Below the pieces are notes generated by a model. It searched no databases. It was given only the letters and a program-made list of their open reading frames with translations, and had not been told where the DNA came from. The translations under genes and the position numbers were made by a program. 64,000 nucleotides of DNA from Dyella japonica DSM 16301 (lineage in GTDB: Bacteria; Pseudomonadota; Gammaproteobacteria; Xanthomonadales; Rhodanobacteraceae): NCBI RefSeq assembly GCF_001010355.1, contig NZ_JPLA01000013.1, forward strand, positions 186,418 to 250,417. Reading direction: 5' to 3'. Of the stretch, positions 1-7,685 are shown piece by piece. Within the stretch, counting starts at the first letter, position 1; the number at the start of each line of letters is the position of its first letter.

Positions 1-2
1 AT

Positions 3-650
3 TGCGCGCGCATCGTTGGCGAACGCAAGGCGGCGGAGGGCTGGTTCGATATCTCCACGCTCAAGGAACCGTTCCGCGTGGAAGGCAAGAAGACCATGGG
101 CTACGAACTGGTCGAGCAGCTCGGTTGGGAATATCCCGATGCGGTGTTCTATCCCACCGGTGGCGGCGTTGGCCTGATCGGCATGTGGAAGGCCTTCGAC
201 GAGCTTGAGCAGCTGGGTTGGGTGAAGCCGGGCAGGCGGCCGCGCATGTTCGCCATTCAATCGTCGGGATGCGCGCCGGTGGTGCGGGCCTTTGACGAAG
301 GCGCTGCCGTCAGCCAGATGTGGAAGGACCCCAAGACCGCGGCCTCGGGCCTGCGCGTGCCCAAGGCGTATGGCGACTACATCATCCTCGACATTCTGCG
401 TGCATCGGGCGGCAAGGCGGTCGCGGTCTCCGATGAAGACACCTTTGCCTCGCTGCGCGACTGGGCTGCGCACGAAGGTATCTTCCTGTCGCCGGAAGGC
501 GCGGCGGCAACGGCTGCCTATGACCAGCTGATCGCCTCGGGCGACCTGAAGGCCTCGGACCGCGTGGTGATTTTCAACACCGGTGCAGGCTTGAAGTACA
601 CCGATGTGATTGCCGCCGAGCTGGGTCTGTCAGCCGCACAAGGACCGTAA
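3..650 (+). CDS. Threonine synthase-like PLP enzyme (5'-truncated by window edge)
   Basis: C-terminal 215 residues of a fold-type II PLP enzyme; the reading frame is open back to base 3, so the start lies outside the window. The glycine-rich phosphate-binding loop (FYPTGGGVGLIG) and the C-terminal NTGAGLKY motif are typical of threonine synthase, which converts O-phosphohomoserine to threonine. Related threonine dehydratases and diaminopropionate ammonia-lyases share the fold, and the substrate-determining N-terminal half is missing, so the exact reaction is open. It converges on the flavoprotein gene at 653-2749 with only 2 bases between the stops. It may be a housekeeping neighbour of the catabolic locus or a member of it. 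Confidence 0.75.
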   Translation, partial: CARIVGERKAAEGWFDISTLKEPFRVEGKKTMGYELVEQLGWEYPDAVFYPTGGGVGLIGMWKAFDELEQLGWVKPGRRPRMFAIQSSGCAPVVRAFDEGAAVSQMWKDPKTAASGLRVPKAYGDYIILDILRASGGKAVAVSDEDTFASLRDWAAHEGIFLSPEGAAATAAYDQLIASGDLKASDRVVIFNTGAGLKYTDVIAAELGLSAAQGP

Positions 651-652
651 CC

Positions 653-2749
653 TCACGCCGGCACTTCGCGTCGCAGGTCATCGGGATCGGCGGTGTGGAA
701 GTGACGCTTGAACGCCACCTCGCCGGTCACCGGTTCCTGCAGCTCGCGCGCATAGCGGTGGCCGGCATAAATCGCATGGGCGATCAGACCGGGCGCCTCG
801 GCGTCGCCGATGCAGCGTACGGAGCGAATCCCCGCGCCGCCCCAGTGTCCCTGGCGTTGCAGCAGTTGCTGGTAGAGCGCGTCGTCGGGCAGTCGCGAAG
901 TGATGGTGACCACGGCATCGCAGGGACGTTCGGTGTGCTGCTCGTCCCAGGTGTTTTCCAGCGTCAGCGTTGAACCATCGAATCCGGTGATGTTGTGCGA
1001 CACGATGGCCTCGATGCCGAGCTTGGCCATGCGCTTGCGGATATGGCGGTAATCCAGCGTGTTGACGCTCCAGGGCGCGATGCTGTCTTCCGGCGTTACG
1101 TAGGCGACCTCGCAGCCGCGTGCGCGCAGCAGTTCGGCGGCCACGCTGGCGTAGTAGAAGCCGTCGTCGTCGAACACCGCGACGCGGCCCTCGGGCAGAC
1201 GGCCATCCATCAGATCGTCGAGCGTGAAGACCCGCGGGTTGTCGGCCAGGCAGGGAATACCCAGGCCATTGCTACGACCGAAACCATCACGGCGCCAATG
1301 GCAGCCGGTGGCCAGCACCACGTGCTCGGCGCCGAAATCGATCACGTCCTGCGCGCTCAGCGGGGAGTCGAGATACAGGCTCACGTTGTTGAGCTTGCCG
1401 ATCTGTCCCACACGCCAGTCGCGCACGCGTGCCCACTCGGCCAGGCCGGGCAAGCGTGACTCACGCGTGACGCGGCCGCCAAGCTCCTTGCGTGATTCGG
1501 CGAGGCTCACATCATGGCCGCGCTGGCCGAGTGCGCGCGCCGCCTCCAGGCCTGCCGGTCCGCCGCCGACCACCAGTACGCGGGTGGGTTGGGGCGCGGG
1601 CCGGATACGCTCGGGATGCCAGCCCTTGCGCCACTCTTCGCCCATGCTCGGATTCTGCGTGCAGCGGATCGGCGAAATGGTCATGTCGCCAGAGACGCAG
1701 ATATTGCAGCCGATGCATTCGCGGATATCGTCGACGCGGCCTCCTTCGATCTTCTTGGGCAGATAAGGGTCGGCGATCGACGGACGGGCCGCGCCTATCA
1801 GGTCGATCACGCCACGGCGGATCTGCGACACCATGGTGTCGGGCGAGGTGAAGCGGCCCACGCCCACCACCGGCTTGGTGGTGGTTTTCTTGACGAAGTC
1901 GATGAACGGTTCCTGCGCGCCCTCGGTGGCGAAACGCGAAGGCACCGAGTCGTTGTACCAGGCCGCGAGATTGACGTCCCACAGATCGGGCAGTTCGGCC
2001 AGCATGCTGACGATGTCCTGCGCCTCGGCCAGTTCGACGCCGCCGGGACCGAGCAGTTCCTCGGTGGCGAAACGCAGCGCGACAGCGCAGGTGTCGCCCA
2101 CGGCGTCGCGGGTGTCCTGCAGCACCTCGCGCAGCAGGCGCACGCGGTTGTCCAGCGAGCCGCCGTACTCGTCGCTGCGCTGATTGCGGCGACGCTGCAG
2201 GAAATGCATTGGCAGCGAGAGGTCGTGCGCCGCATAGACATAGATGATGTCCATGCCTGCGCGCTTGCCGCGCAAGGCGGCTTCGCGATGCCAGCGGCGA
2301 TATTCGCGGATATCGTGCAGCGTCATTGCGCGGGCTTGCGAGGGATAGCCGTACTTCGAGACCTGATGCGACGGACCCAGCAAAACCTCGCGCGAATACA
2401 GATTCGAGGCGGTCGGGCCGTTGTGCGAAAGCTCCAGCGCTGCAAGCGCGCCGTGTGCGTGCACCTTGTCGCACATCAGCGCGAGCGCGGGAATGTCGCG
2501 GTCATCCCACAGGCGTGCTTCAACGTAAGGCGTGAGGTCGCTGCTGGGATGGATCTCGCATTCTTCGGTGGACACCACCGCCCAGCCGCCCTCGGCCTTG
2601 ATCTCGCGCATTGCCGCGTGTGCCAGCGGCATCGCGTGACCCATGCCATTGCAATGAGGGACCTGGAAGAAGCGGTTCTTGGCGGTGACCGGGCCGATCT
2701 TTACCGGCGTAAACAGGATGTCGTAGCGCGGGTCTCTCATCGAACTCAT
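653..2749 (-). CDS. Trimethylamine/dimethylglycine dehydrogenase-like FMN/FAD/4Fe-4S oxidoreductase
   Basis: 698 residues, the full length of the trimethylamine dehydrogenase / 2,4-dienoyl-CoA reductase family. An N-terminal Old-Yellow-Enzyme TIM barrel (about 1-340) is followed by a 4Fe-4S cluster motif at Cys345, Cys348, Cys351 and Cys363, then an FAD/NAD-binding domain with VVGGGPAGLEA near residue 390. The Cx2Cx2C spacing matches the TMA dehydrogenase branch rather than dienoyl-CoA reductase. Family members such as DgcA remove methyl groups oxidatively from dimethylglycine and related methylated amines. The gene is last in an operon with a Rieske oxygenase, an amidohydrolase and a permease, and its ATG overlaps the permease stop (ATGA, 2746-2749). 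The pairing with a Rieske oxygenase supports N-demethylation of a betaine-type compound; the exact substrate is inferred only as a class. Confidence 0.82.
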   Translation of the reverse strand: MSSMRDPRYDILFTPVKIGPVTAKNRFFQVPHCNGMGHAMPLAHAAMREIKAEGGWAVVSTEECEIHPSSDLTPYVEARLWDDRDIPALALMCDKVHAHGALAALELSHNGPTASNLYSREVLLGPSHQVSKYGYPSQARAMTLHDIREYRRWHREAALRGKRAGMDIIYVYAAHDLSLPMHFLQRRRNQRSDEYGGSLDNRVRLLREVLQDTRDAVGDTCAVALRFATEELLGPGGVELAEAQDIVSMLAELPDLWDVNLAAWYNDSVPSRFATEGAQEPFIDFVKKTTTKPVVGVGRFTSPDTMVSQIRRGVIDLIGAARPSIADPYLPKKIEGGRVDDIRECIGCNICVSGDMTISPIRCTQNPSMGEEWRKGWHPERIRPAPQPTRVLVVGGGPAGLEAARALGQRGHDVSLAESRKELGGRVTRESRLPGLAEWARVRDWRVGQIGKLNNVSLYLDSPLSAQDVIDFGAEHVVLATGCHWRRDGFGRSNGLGIPCLADNPRVFTLDDLMDGRLPEGRVAVFDDDGFYYASVAAELLRARGCEVAYVTPEDSIAPWSVNTLDYRHIRKRMAKLGIEAIVSHNITGFDGSTLTLENTWDEQHTERPCDAVVTITSRLPDDALYQQLLQRQGHWGGAGIRSVRCIGDAEAPGLIAHAIYAGHRYARELQEPVTGEVAFKRHFHTADPDDLRREVPA

Positions 2750-4071
2750 ACCTTGGCGGGCGCGGTGGCGCTGTGCGGCGATTTGCGGCGCAGCCGCATG
2801 ATGGCGTAGAGCGGCAGGCCCGCCGCGATCAGGCCCATCGCCAGCAGGAACGGCTCATGTCCGCTGCCGACAAAGGCAAACACCGCGTAGATTGCACCGC
2901 CGGTCGCGATCAGCAACGCGTTGCGTCCCATGCCGACACGGGCGCCTCGACGCCAGAGCACGGCCAGCGCGAGCGAGCAGCACAGATACAGCGGAAGGTT
3001 CGCCGCCGTCACCACGCGGGTGAGGAAGGTGAAGGCCGCCACCAGCGACTGGCTGTAGCTCAACCAGGTCATCACCGAGGCGAGCAGGCCGGTGACGATC
3101 AGCGCGATGGCGGGCGCACCTCGCCGATTCTGTCGCGCGAACACGGCCGGCAGCACGCCGTTATTGGCCATGGTGCGGGTGAGTTCGCCCATCAACAGCG
3201 TCCACCCATTGAGCGCGCCCAGCCCGCTCACCACCACGAACAAGGCCAGCCATCGACCGGAGCCGGCCGCGGAGAAGCGATCCATCAGCAAGGCGAACGG
3301 AGCGCTGGCATTGGCCAGTTCCGTCTGCTCGATCAACAGCAGCGGTACCGCCGAAACCACGATGTAGACGACTGCGACAAGGATGGCGCCGGCCATGGTG
3401 GCGCGCGGAATCGTGCGCCCCGGGTTGGTTACGCGTCCGGCGGGAATGCTGGCCGACTCGATACCGAGCATGGCGTACAGGGCGATGGTCGAGGCAGCCA
3501 GGATGCCGCTGAAGGTGATCGGTGTGGTCGGCGGGTGGACCACATAGCTTGCGGGCGAGGTGAGCAGGACCCATCCGCCGAGCAGCGCGATGGCGACCAT
3601 GGGCAACAGCTTCAGCGCCGAGGTGACGATCTGCACGGCACCTCCCGAGCGCACGCCGAACACGTTGATGATCACGAACAGCCACAACAGGCATAGCGCG
3701 AACAGCACTGGCTGGACCACTGCCAGTTGCGGCATCACCACCGTGATGTAACCGACCACGCCCGTGGCGAGTGCCGCATTGGTCAGCCACAGCGAGACCC
3801 AGTACGCCCACAGCGCCATGTAGGCGGGAAGGTCACCGAGGGTGCAGCGGATGTACTCGTACGGTCCGTCCGCACCCGGCAACGCCTTGGAGAGATGGGC
3901 GAACACGCGGGCCAGGATCAGGCAGCCGACCAGGGTCACCAGCCAGCCGATCAAGGCATTGAAACCGTAAGGGGCGAGCGAGGAGGGCAGGATGAAAATG
4001 CCCATCCCGATCACGTTGCCGACCACCAGGGAGGTGCAGGTCCAGAAGCCGATCTTTTTGCCTTCGCTCAC
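2746..4071 (-). CDS. APC-superfamily amino acid permease
   Basis: 441 residues with about 12 hydrophobic segments. The N-terminal GNVIGMGIFILPS motif is the conserved unwound TM1 substrate-binding segment of APC amino acid/polyamine transporters (arginine-agmatine antiporter/AdiC type). It should move an amino acid or amine across the inner membrane. It lies 18 bases after the amidohydrolase stop and overlaps the demethylase start by four bases, so it probably imports a product released by the exported hydrolases of this locus. Whether it is a symporter or an exchanger cannot be read from the sequence. Confidence 0.85.
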   Translation of the reverse strand: MSEGKKIGFWTCTSLVVGNVIGMGIFILPSSLAPYGFNALIGWLVTLVGCLILARVFAHLSKALPGADGPYEYIRCTLGDLPAYMALWAYWVSLWLTNAALATGVVGYITVVMPQLAVVQPVLFALCLLWLFVIINVFGVRSGGAVQIVTSALKLLPMVAIALLGGWVLLTSPASYVVHPPTTPITFSGILAASTIALYAMLGIESASIPAGRVTNPGRTIPRATMAGAILVAVVYIVVSAVPLLLIEQTELANASAPFALLMDRFSAAGSGRWLALFVVVSGLGALNGWTLLMGELTRTMANNGVLPAVFARQNRRGAPAIALIVTGLLASVMTWLSYSQSLVAAFTFLTRVVTAANLPLYLCCSLALAVLWRRGARVGMGRNALLIATGGAIYAVFAFVGSGHEPFLLAMGLIAAGLPLYAIMRLRRKSPHSATAPAKV

Positions 4072-4089
4072 GTCATCTGCACTCTTGGG

Positions 4090-5391
4090 TTAATCGAGGG
4101 AAACCGTCTCACCAGCCTTGATCACGCCCTGCACCTTGCGCAGGCATTCCACGTCCTGCAGCGGGTCGCAGGCCACGGCGACCAGGTCGGCTGCCTTGCC
4201 GGGCGCAATCGAGCCGAGTTCCTTCTCCTTCCCCATCAGGCGGGCCGCGTCGATGGTGGCCGAGCGGATCGCCTGCAGCGGCGTCATTCCGTACTTCACC
4301 ATGTACGCGAATTGGCGGGCGTTGTCACCGTGCGGATAAACACCCGCGTCGGTACCGAATGCGATATGCACACCGGCTTTTACTGCTTTGCGGAAACCCT
4401 CGCGCTGGGCCTCGGTGGTTTCGATATTTTTCCGCAAGGTCTGCTCGGACCAGCCTTCGCGGCGGCCCACGCTGTCGATGTAGTCGCCGTTGTAGATATC
4501 GGCCACCAGCCAGGTGCCGTGCTGCACCATCAGGGCGATGCCTTCGTCGTCGATCAGTGAGCCATGCTCGATCGAGCGCACACCGGCACGCACCGCCCGC
4601 TTGATGCCCTCGGCGCCATGCGCGTGTGCGGCCACGAACTTGCCGCGTTTGGCTGCCTCGACGACGGCGACGTGGATCTCCTCTTCGGTGTACTCCGATA
4701 CGCCCGGTTCGGTGTTGTCGGCCAGCACGGCGCCGGTGGCGATCACCTTGATGTGGTCGACGCCGTGGTCCAGCAGGAAGTCGACATGCTTGCGCACATC
4801 CTCCACACCCCTGGAAACGCCGACGCGGAATTCCGGCGGCACCACCGTGCCCGGCGGTAGGCCGGTGATCTCGCCGCCGCCGCCGGGAATGGTGATGTAC
4901 GCGCCGGCAACGAACATCCGCGGACCCGGCACATAGCCGGCGTTGATGGCGTCGCGCAACTGGATATCCGCAAGGCCGCGGAACACGCCCACGTCGCGCA
5001 CGGTGGTGAAGCCGGCTCGCACGGTGTCATGCGCATTCTTGGCGCCGATGAAGGCATCGCGCGCCGGATTGCTCTTGAGCGCTGCGCCGTAGTCGGCGGA
5101 TTCCATCTCATCGGCCAGGTGCGTGTGCATGTCCATCAGGCCGGGCACGACGGTGAAGCTCGTCCAGTTCAGGACTTTGGCGCCATTGCCGCTATTGGCT
5201 GCCCACGGCTGCACGGACACCACGCGGCCTTCGACGATGGTGACGGCCTGGTCGCTGAGCAGCTTGCCGCTGTCCACGTCCAGCAGATGGCCAGCGTGCA
5301 CCACGGTGCGCTGCGGGCCTTGCGCAGCGACAGCGGGCAGGGCACATGCCATCGCGATGGCGCAGAACAGACCGGACAACTTCATGCTCAT
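4090..5391 (-). CDS. Exported metal-dependent amidohydrolase (Xaa-Pro dipeptidase/imidazolonepropionase-like)
   Basis: 433 residues. The start at 5391 is chosen because its ATG overlaps the Rieske oxygenase stop (ATGA) and has GGAG seven bases upstream; the open frame runs further up without a better start. A signal peptide (MSMKLSGLFCAIAMACALPA, ending AVAAQ) predicts export. Metal-binding motifs of the amidohydrolase superfamily are present in order: HTH in the first strand, the lysine in HIKVIATG expected to be carboxylated, HAHG, EHGS and TDAG. Characterised relatives cleave Xaa-Pro or N-acylated dipeptides, so a role in releasing an amino acid from a peptide-like substrate in the periplasm is likely. 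The specific substrate is not known. Confidence 0.82.
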   Translation of the reverse strand: MSMKLSGLFCAIAMACALPAVAAQGPQRTVVHAGHLLDVDSGKLLSDQAVTIVEGRVVSVQPWAANSGNGAKVLNWTSFTVVPGLMDMHTHLADEMESADYGAALKSNPARDAFIGAKNAHDTVRAGFTTVRDVGVFRGLADIQLRDAINAGYVPGPRMFVAGAYITIPGGGGEITGLPPGTVVPPEFRVGVSRGVEDVRKHVDFLLDHGVDHIKVIATGAVLADNTEPGVSEYTEEEIHVAVVEAAKRGKFVAAHAHGAEGIKRAVRAGVRSIEHGSLIDDEGIALMVQHGTWLVADIYNGDYIDSVGRREGWSEQTLRKNIETTEAQREGFRKAVKAGVHIAFGTDAGVYPHGDNARQFAYMVKYGMTPLQAIRSATIDAARLMGKEKELGSIAPGKAADLVAVACDPLQDVECLRKVQGVIKAGETVSLD

Positions 5392-6458
5392 GCAGGTTCT
5401 CCAGCGCCTTGGGCATAGGCCGTGCGCAACAGGTTGTGGAAATGCCAGACGCCGCCTTCGCGCTTGGGACACAGGCGGCCAGGTTGGTAGTAACCGGAGG
5501 CAAGGCCCTTCTGCACGGCCTCGCAGATATCGATGTCTTCCTGCTGCACTTCATCGCTGAACGTCTGGTCGGCGGCAATGCGTTTCTGCGCCGCCTCGTC
5601 CTGCGCGTAGTAATAGTCAAACTCCACCCGGCAGCGGCCCGGTCCCAGCGGCAGGATGCGGTTGGTCTGCAGGCGTCCGGGCATGATGTTCAACATCACG
5701 TTGGGGTAGACGAAGTAGTAGAACGCCTGGCCGTCGCCGTAGATCTCGGCGCTGTTGCGCAGCGGCGAGGACTGCAGCGAGTGCCACGGGAACAGCTCGG
5801 TGTCGTAGGCGCGATAGTCCAGTACGCGGGACAGGCCCGGATGCACATGGGGCAGGTGATAGCCCTCCAGGAAGTTGTCGATATAGACCTTCCAGTTGCA
5901 GTCGAGGTCGTAGCTGTCGCGGCGCAGATAGCGCATGGCGGACAGGTCGATCGGCGCGATGCGCTCGGCGATGCCGCCGTAGACTTCGTCGAAGGCGGGC
6001 GTGTTTTCATCCAGCGCCACGAACACCAGGCCTTGCCACTCGTGTACGCGCAGCGTCGGCAGGCGGATGTCTTCCACTCTGAAATCGCAGGCGTCCTGCA
6101 TTTCCGGTGCGCTGCGCAGCTGGCCTTCCAGCGTGTAGGTCCAGCCGTGGTATTTGCAGTGCAGCGAGCGCGCACCCTTGCCGTTGCACAGGGCCAGTGG
6201 GCCGGCGCGGTGGCGGCAGACGTTGGGGAAGGCGCGCAGCACACCGTCCTGGCCGCGCACGATCAGCACCGGCACGCCGCCGATATGTTCCACCACGTGG
6301 TCGCCCGGACCGGTCAGCTGGTCCTGCTGCGCCACCAGCTGCCAGCTGCGTGCGAATACCGCACGCTGCTCCATCGCCAGCATGGGTTCGCCGAAGTAAT
6401 ACTTCGGGTCGAGTGCGCGGGCGAGCGTGAGGTCGGTGATCTTGGTATCAGCGTGCAT
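5388..6458 (-). CDS. Rieske non-haem iron oxygenase, betaine demethylase-like (GbcA type)
   Basis: 356 residues from the ATG at 6458, which has GGAAG ten bases upstream; a further ATG in frame at 6518 would overlap the divergent peptidase start. The Rieske cluster ligands are Cys81, His83, Cys101 and His104 (CRH, CKYH). The mononuclear iron site is in NFLEGYHLPHVH. The family hydroxylates methyl groups of quaternary amines such as glycine betaine or stachydrine, releasing formaldehyde. It is first in an operon ending in a DgcA-like flavoprotein, as expected for sequential demethylation. No ferredoxin-reductase partner (GbcB type) lies in the window, so electrons must come from elsewhere. Confidence 0.85.
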   Translation of the reverse strand: MHADTKITDLTLARALDPKYYFGEPMLAMEQRAVFARSWQLVAQQDQLTGPGDHVVEHIGGVPVLIVRGQDGVLRAFPNVCRHRAGPLALCNGKGARSLHCKYHGWTYTLEGQLRSAPEMQDACDFRVEDIRLPTLRVHEWQGLVFVALDENTPAFDEVYGGIAERIAPIDLSAMRYLRRDSYDLDCNWKVYIDNFLEGYHLPHVHPGLSRVLDYRAYDTELFPWHSLQSSPLRNSAEIYGDGQAFYYFVYPNVMLNIMPGRLQTNRILPLGPGRCRVEFDYYYAQDEAAQKRIAADQTFSDEVQQEDIDICEAVQKGLASGYYQPGRLCPKREGGVWHFHNLLRTAYAQGAGEPA

Positions 6459-6516
6459 GCGTGGCTGGCTTCCCGGGATAGACTGATCCAACAAACGGTC
6501 GAACTCTGGAGTATCC

Positions 6517-7674
6517 ATGCCCCGCTGTCGTCTCGCGTTTGCTCTGTGTGTCCTGTGCGGCGTCGCTTCCGCGGCCGAGCCCCGCGCCAGGGATCTTGGT
6601 ATTCCCTTTGACGGCGCGCCCGGTCCGCTCAATGCGATCACCGATGTGGCCGGCGTGACGGTGGGTCAGGTGACCCTGATCGAGGATCTGCCGGATGGGC
6701 ACAAGGTGCGCACCGGCGTCACGGCGATTCTTCCGCGTGGACACGACAGTTTCGAAATTCCCACGTTCGGCGCCTCGTTCGCGCTCAACGGCAATGGCGA
6801 GATGACCGGTACGGCCTGGCTGGAGGAATCCGGCCAACTGGAGGGGCCGGTGATGTTGACCAATACGCACAGCGTCGGCGTGGTGCGCGATGCGGTGATC
6901 GCCGAGCGCGTGCGTGCGGGTGGCGCGGATGCCTCGGGTTACTGGTGGTCGCTGCCTGTGGTGGCCGAAACCTGGGATGGCGACCTCAACGACATCAACG
7001 GTTTCCACGTCCGTCCCGAGCACGCCGCGCAGGCGCTGCGCGATGCGAAAAGCGGCCCGGTGGCCGAGGGCAATGTCGGTGGCGGCACCGGCATGATCTG
7101 CCATGAATTCAAATGCGGCATCGGCACCGCCTCGCGGCGCGTGCATATCGGCGAGCGCGACTACACCATCGGCGTGCTGGTGCAGGCCAACTACGGCCTG
7201 CGCGACAGCCTGCGCGTCGCCGGCGTGCCGGTGGGCAAGTATCTGCGCGACGACCGCGTGCGCAGCGCTTCGAATCCAGCTGCCGCCGACACCGGCTCGA
7301 TCATCATCGTGGTGGCCACCGATGCGCCGCTGTTGCCGCAGCAACTGAAGCGCATTGCCAAGCGCGCCGGCATGGGGTTGGCGCGCATGGGCAGCTTCGC
7401 CGGCAACGGTTCGGGCGACATCTTCGTGGCGTTCTCCACCGCCAATGCCCAGGCCCTGCACGACACGCCGCTGCAGCAGGCGAGCTTTATCGGCAACGAC
7501 CACGTCGACCCCTTGTTCGAGGCCACGGCGCAAGCCGCCGAGGAGAGCATCGTCAATGCGATGATCGCCGCGCGCGACATGCAGGGCGATGGCGGGCACT
7601 ATGCCAAGGCCATTTCGCATGCGCAGCTGGTTGCGCTGCTCAAGCGCTTCGGGCGTTACGAGCCGCCGCATTGA
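6517..7674 (+). CDS. Exported P1-family peptidase (DmpA / beta-peptidyl aminopeptidase-like)
   Basis: 385 residues with an N-terminal signal peptide ending ASAAEP; GGAG five bases before the ATG supports the start. The protein belongs to the self-cleaving DmpA/BapA Ntn-hydrolase-like family. The expected autocleavage point and nucleophile is Ser261 in TGSIIIVVATD, with Ser299 and Asp301 in NGSGD. The 38-residue interval equals the Ser250-Ser288 spacing I recall for BapA. Family members release N-terminal D-amino acids or beta-amino acids from peptides. The gene is divergent from the Rieske oxygenase operon and converges on the S9 peptidase gene with 11 bases between stops. A role in peptide breakdown in the periplasm is inferred. 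Confidence 0.85.
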   Translation: MPRCRLAFALCVLCGVASAAEPRARDLGIPFDGAPGPLNAITDVAGVTVGQVTLIEDLPDGHKVRTGVTAILPRGHDSFEIPTFGASFALNGNGEMTGTAWLEESGQLEGPVMLTNTHSVGVVRDAVIAERVRAGGADASGYWWSLPVVAETWDGDLNDINGFHVRPEHAAQALRDAKSGPVAEGNVGGGTGMICHEFKCGIGTASRRVHIGERDYTIGVLVQANYGLRDSLRVAGVPVGKYLRDDRVRSASNPAAADTGSIIIVVATDAPLLPQQLKRIAKRAGMGLARMGSFAGNGSGDIFVAFSTANAQALHDTPLQQASFIGNDHVDPLFEATAQAAEESIVNAMIAARDMQGDGGHYAKAISHAQLVALLKRFGRYEPPH

Positions 7675-7685
7675 ACTGAGCCTGC

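Noticed and set aside
1514..2809. 431-codon plus-strand open frame
   Set aside because: Antisense to the TMA-dehydrogenase-like flavoprotein and composed of random-looking sequence.
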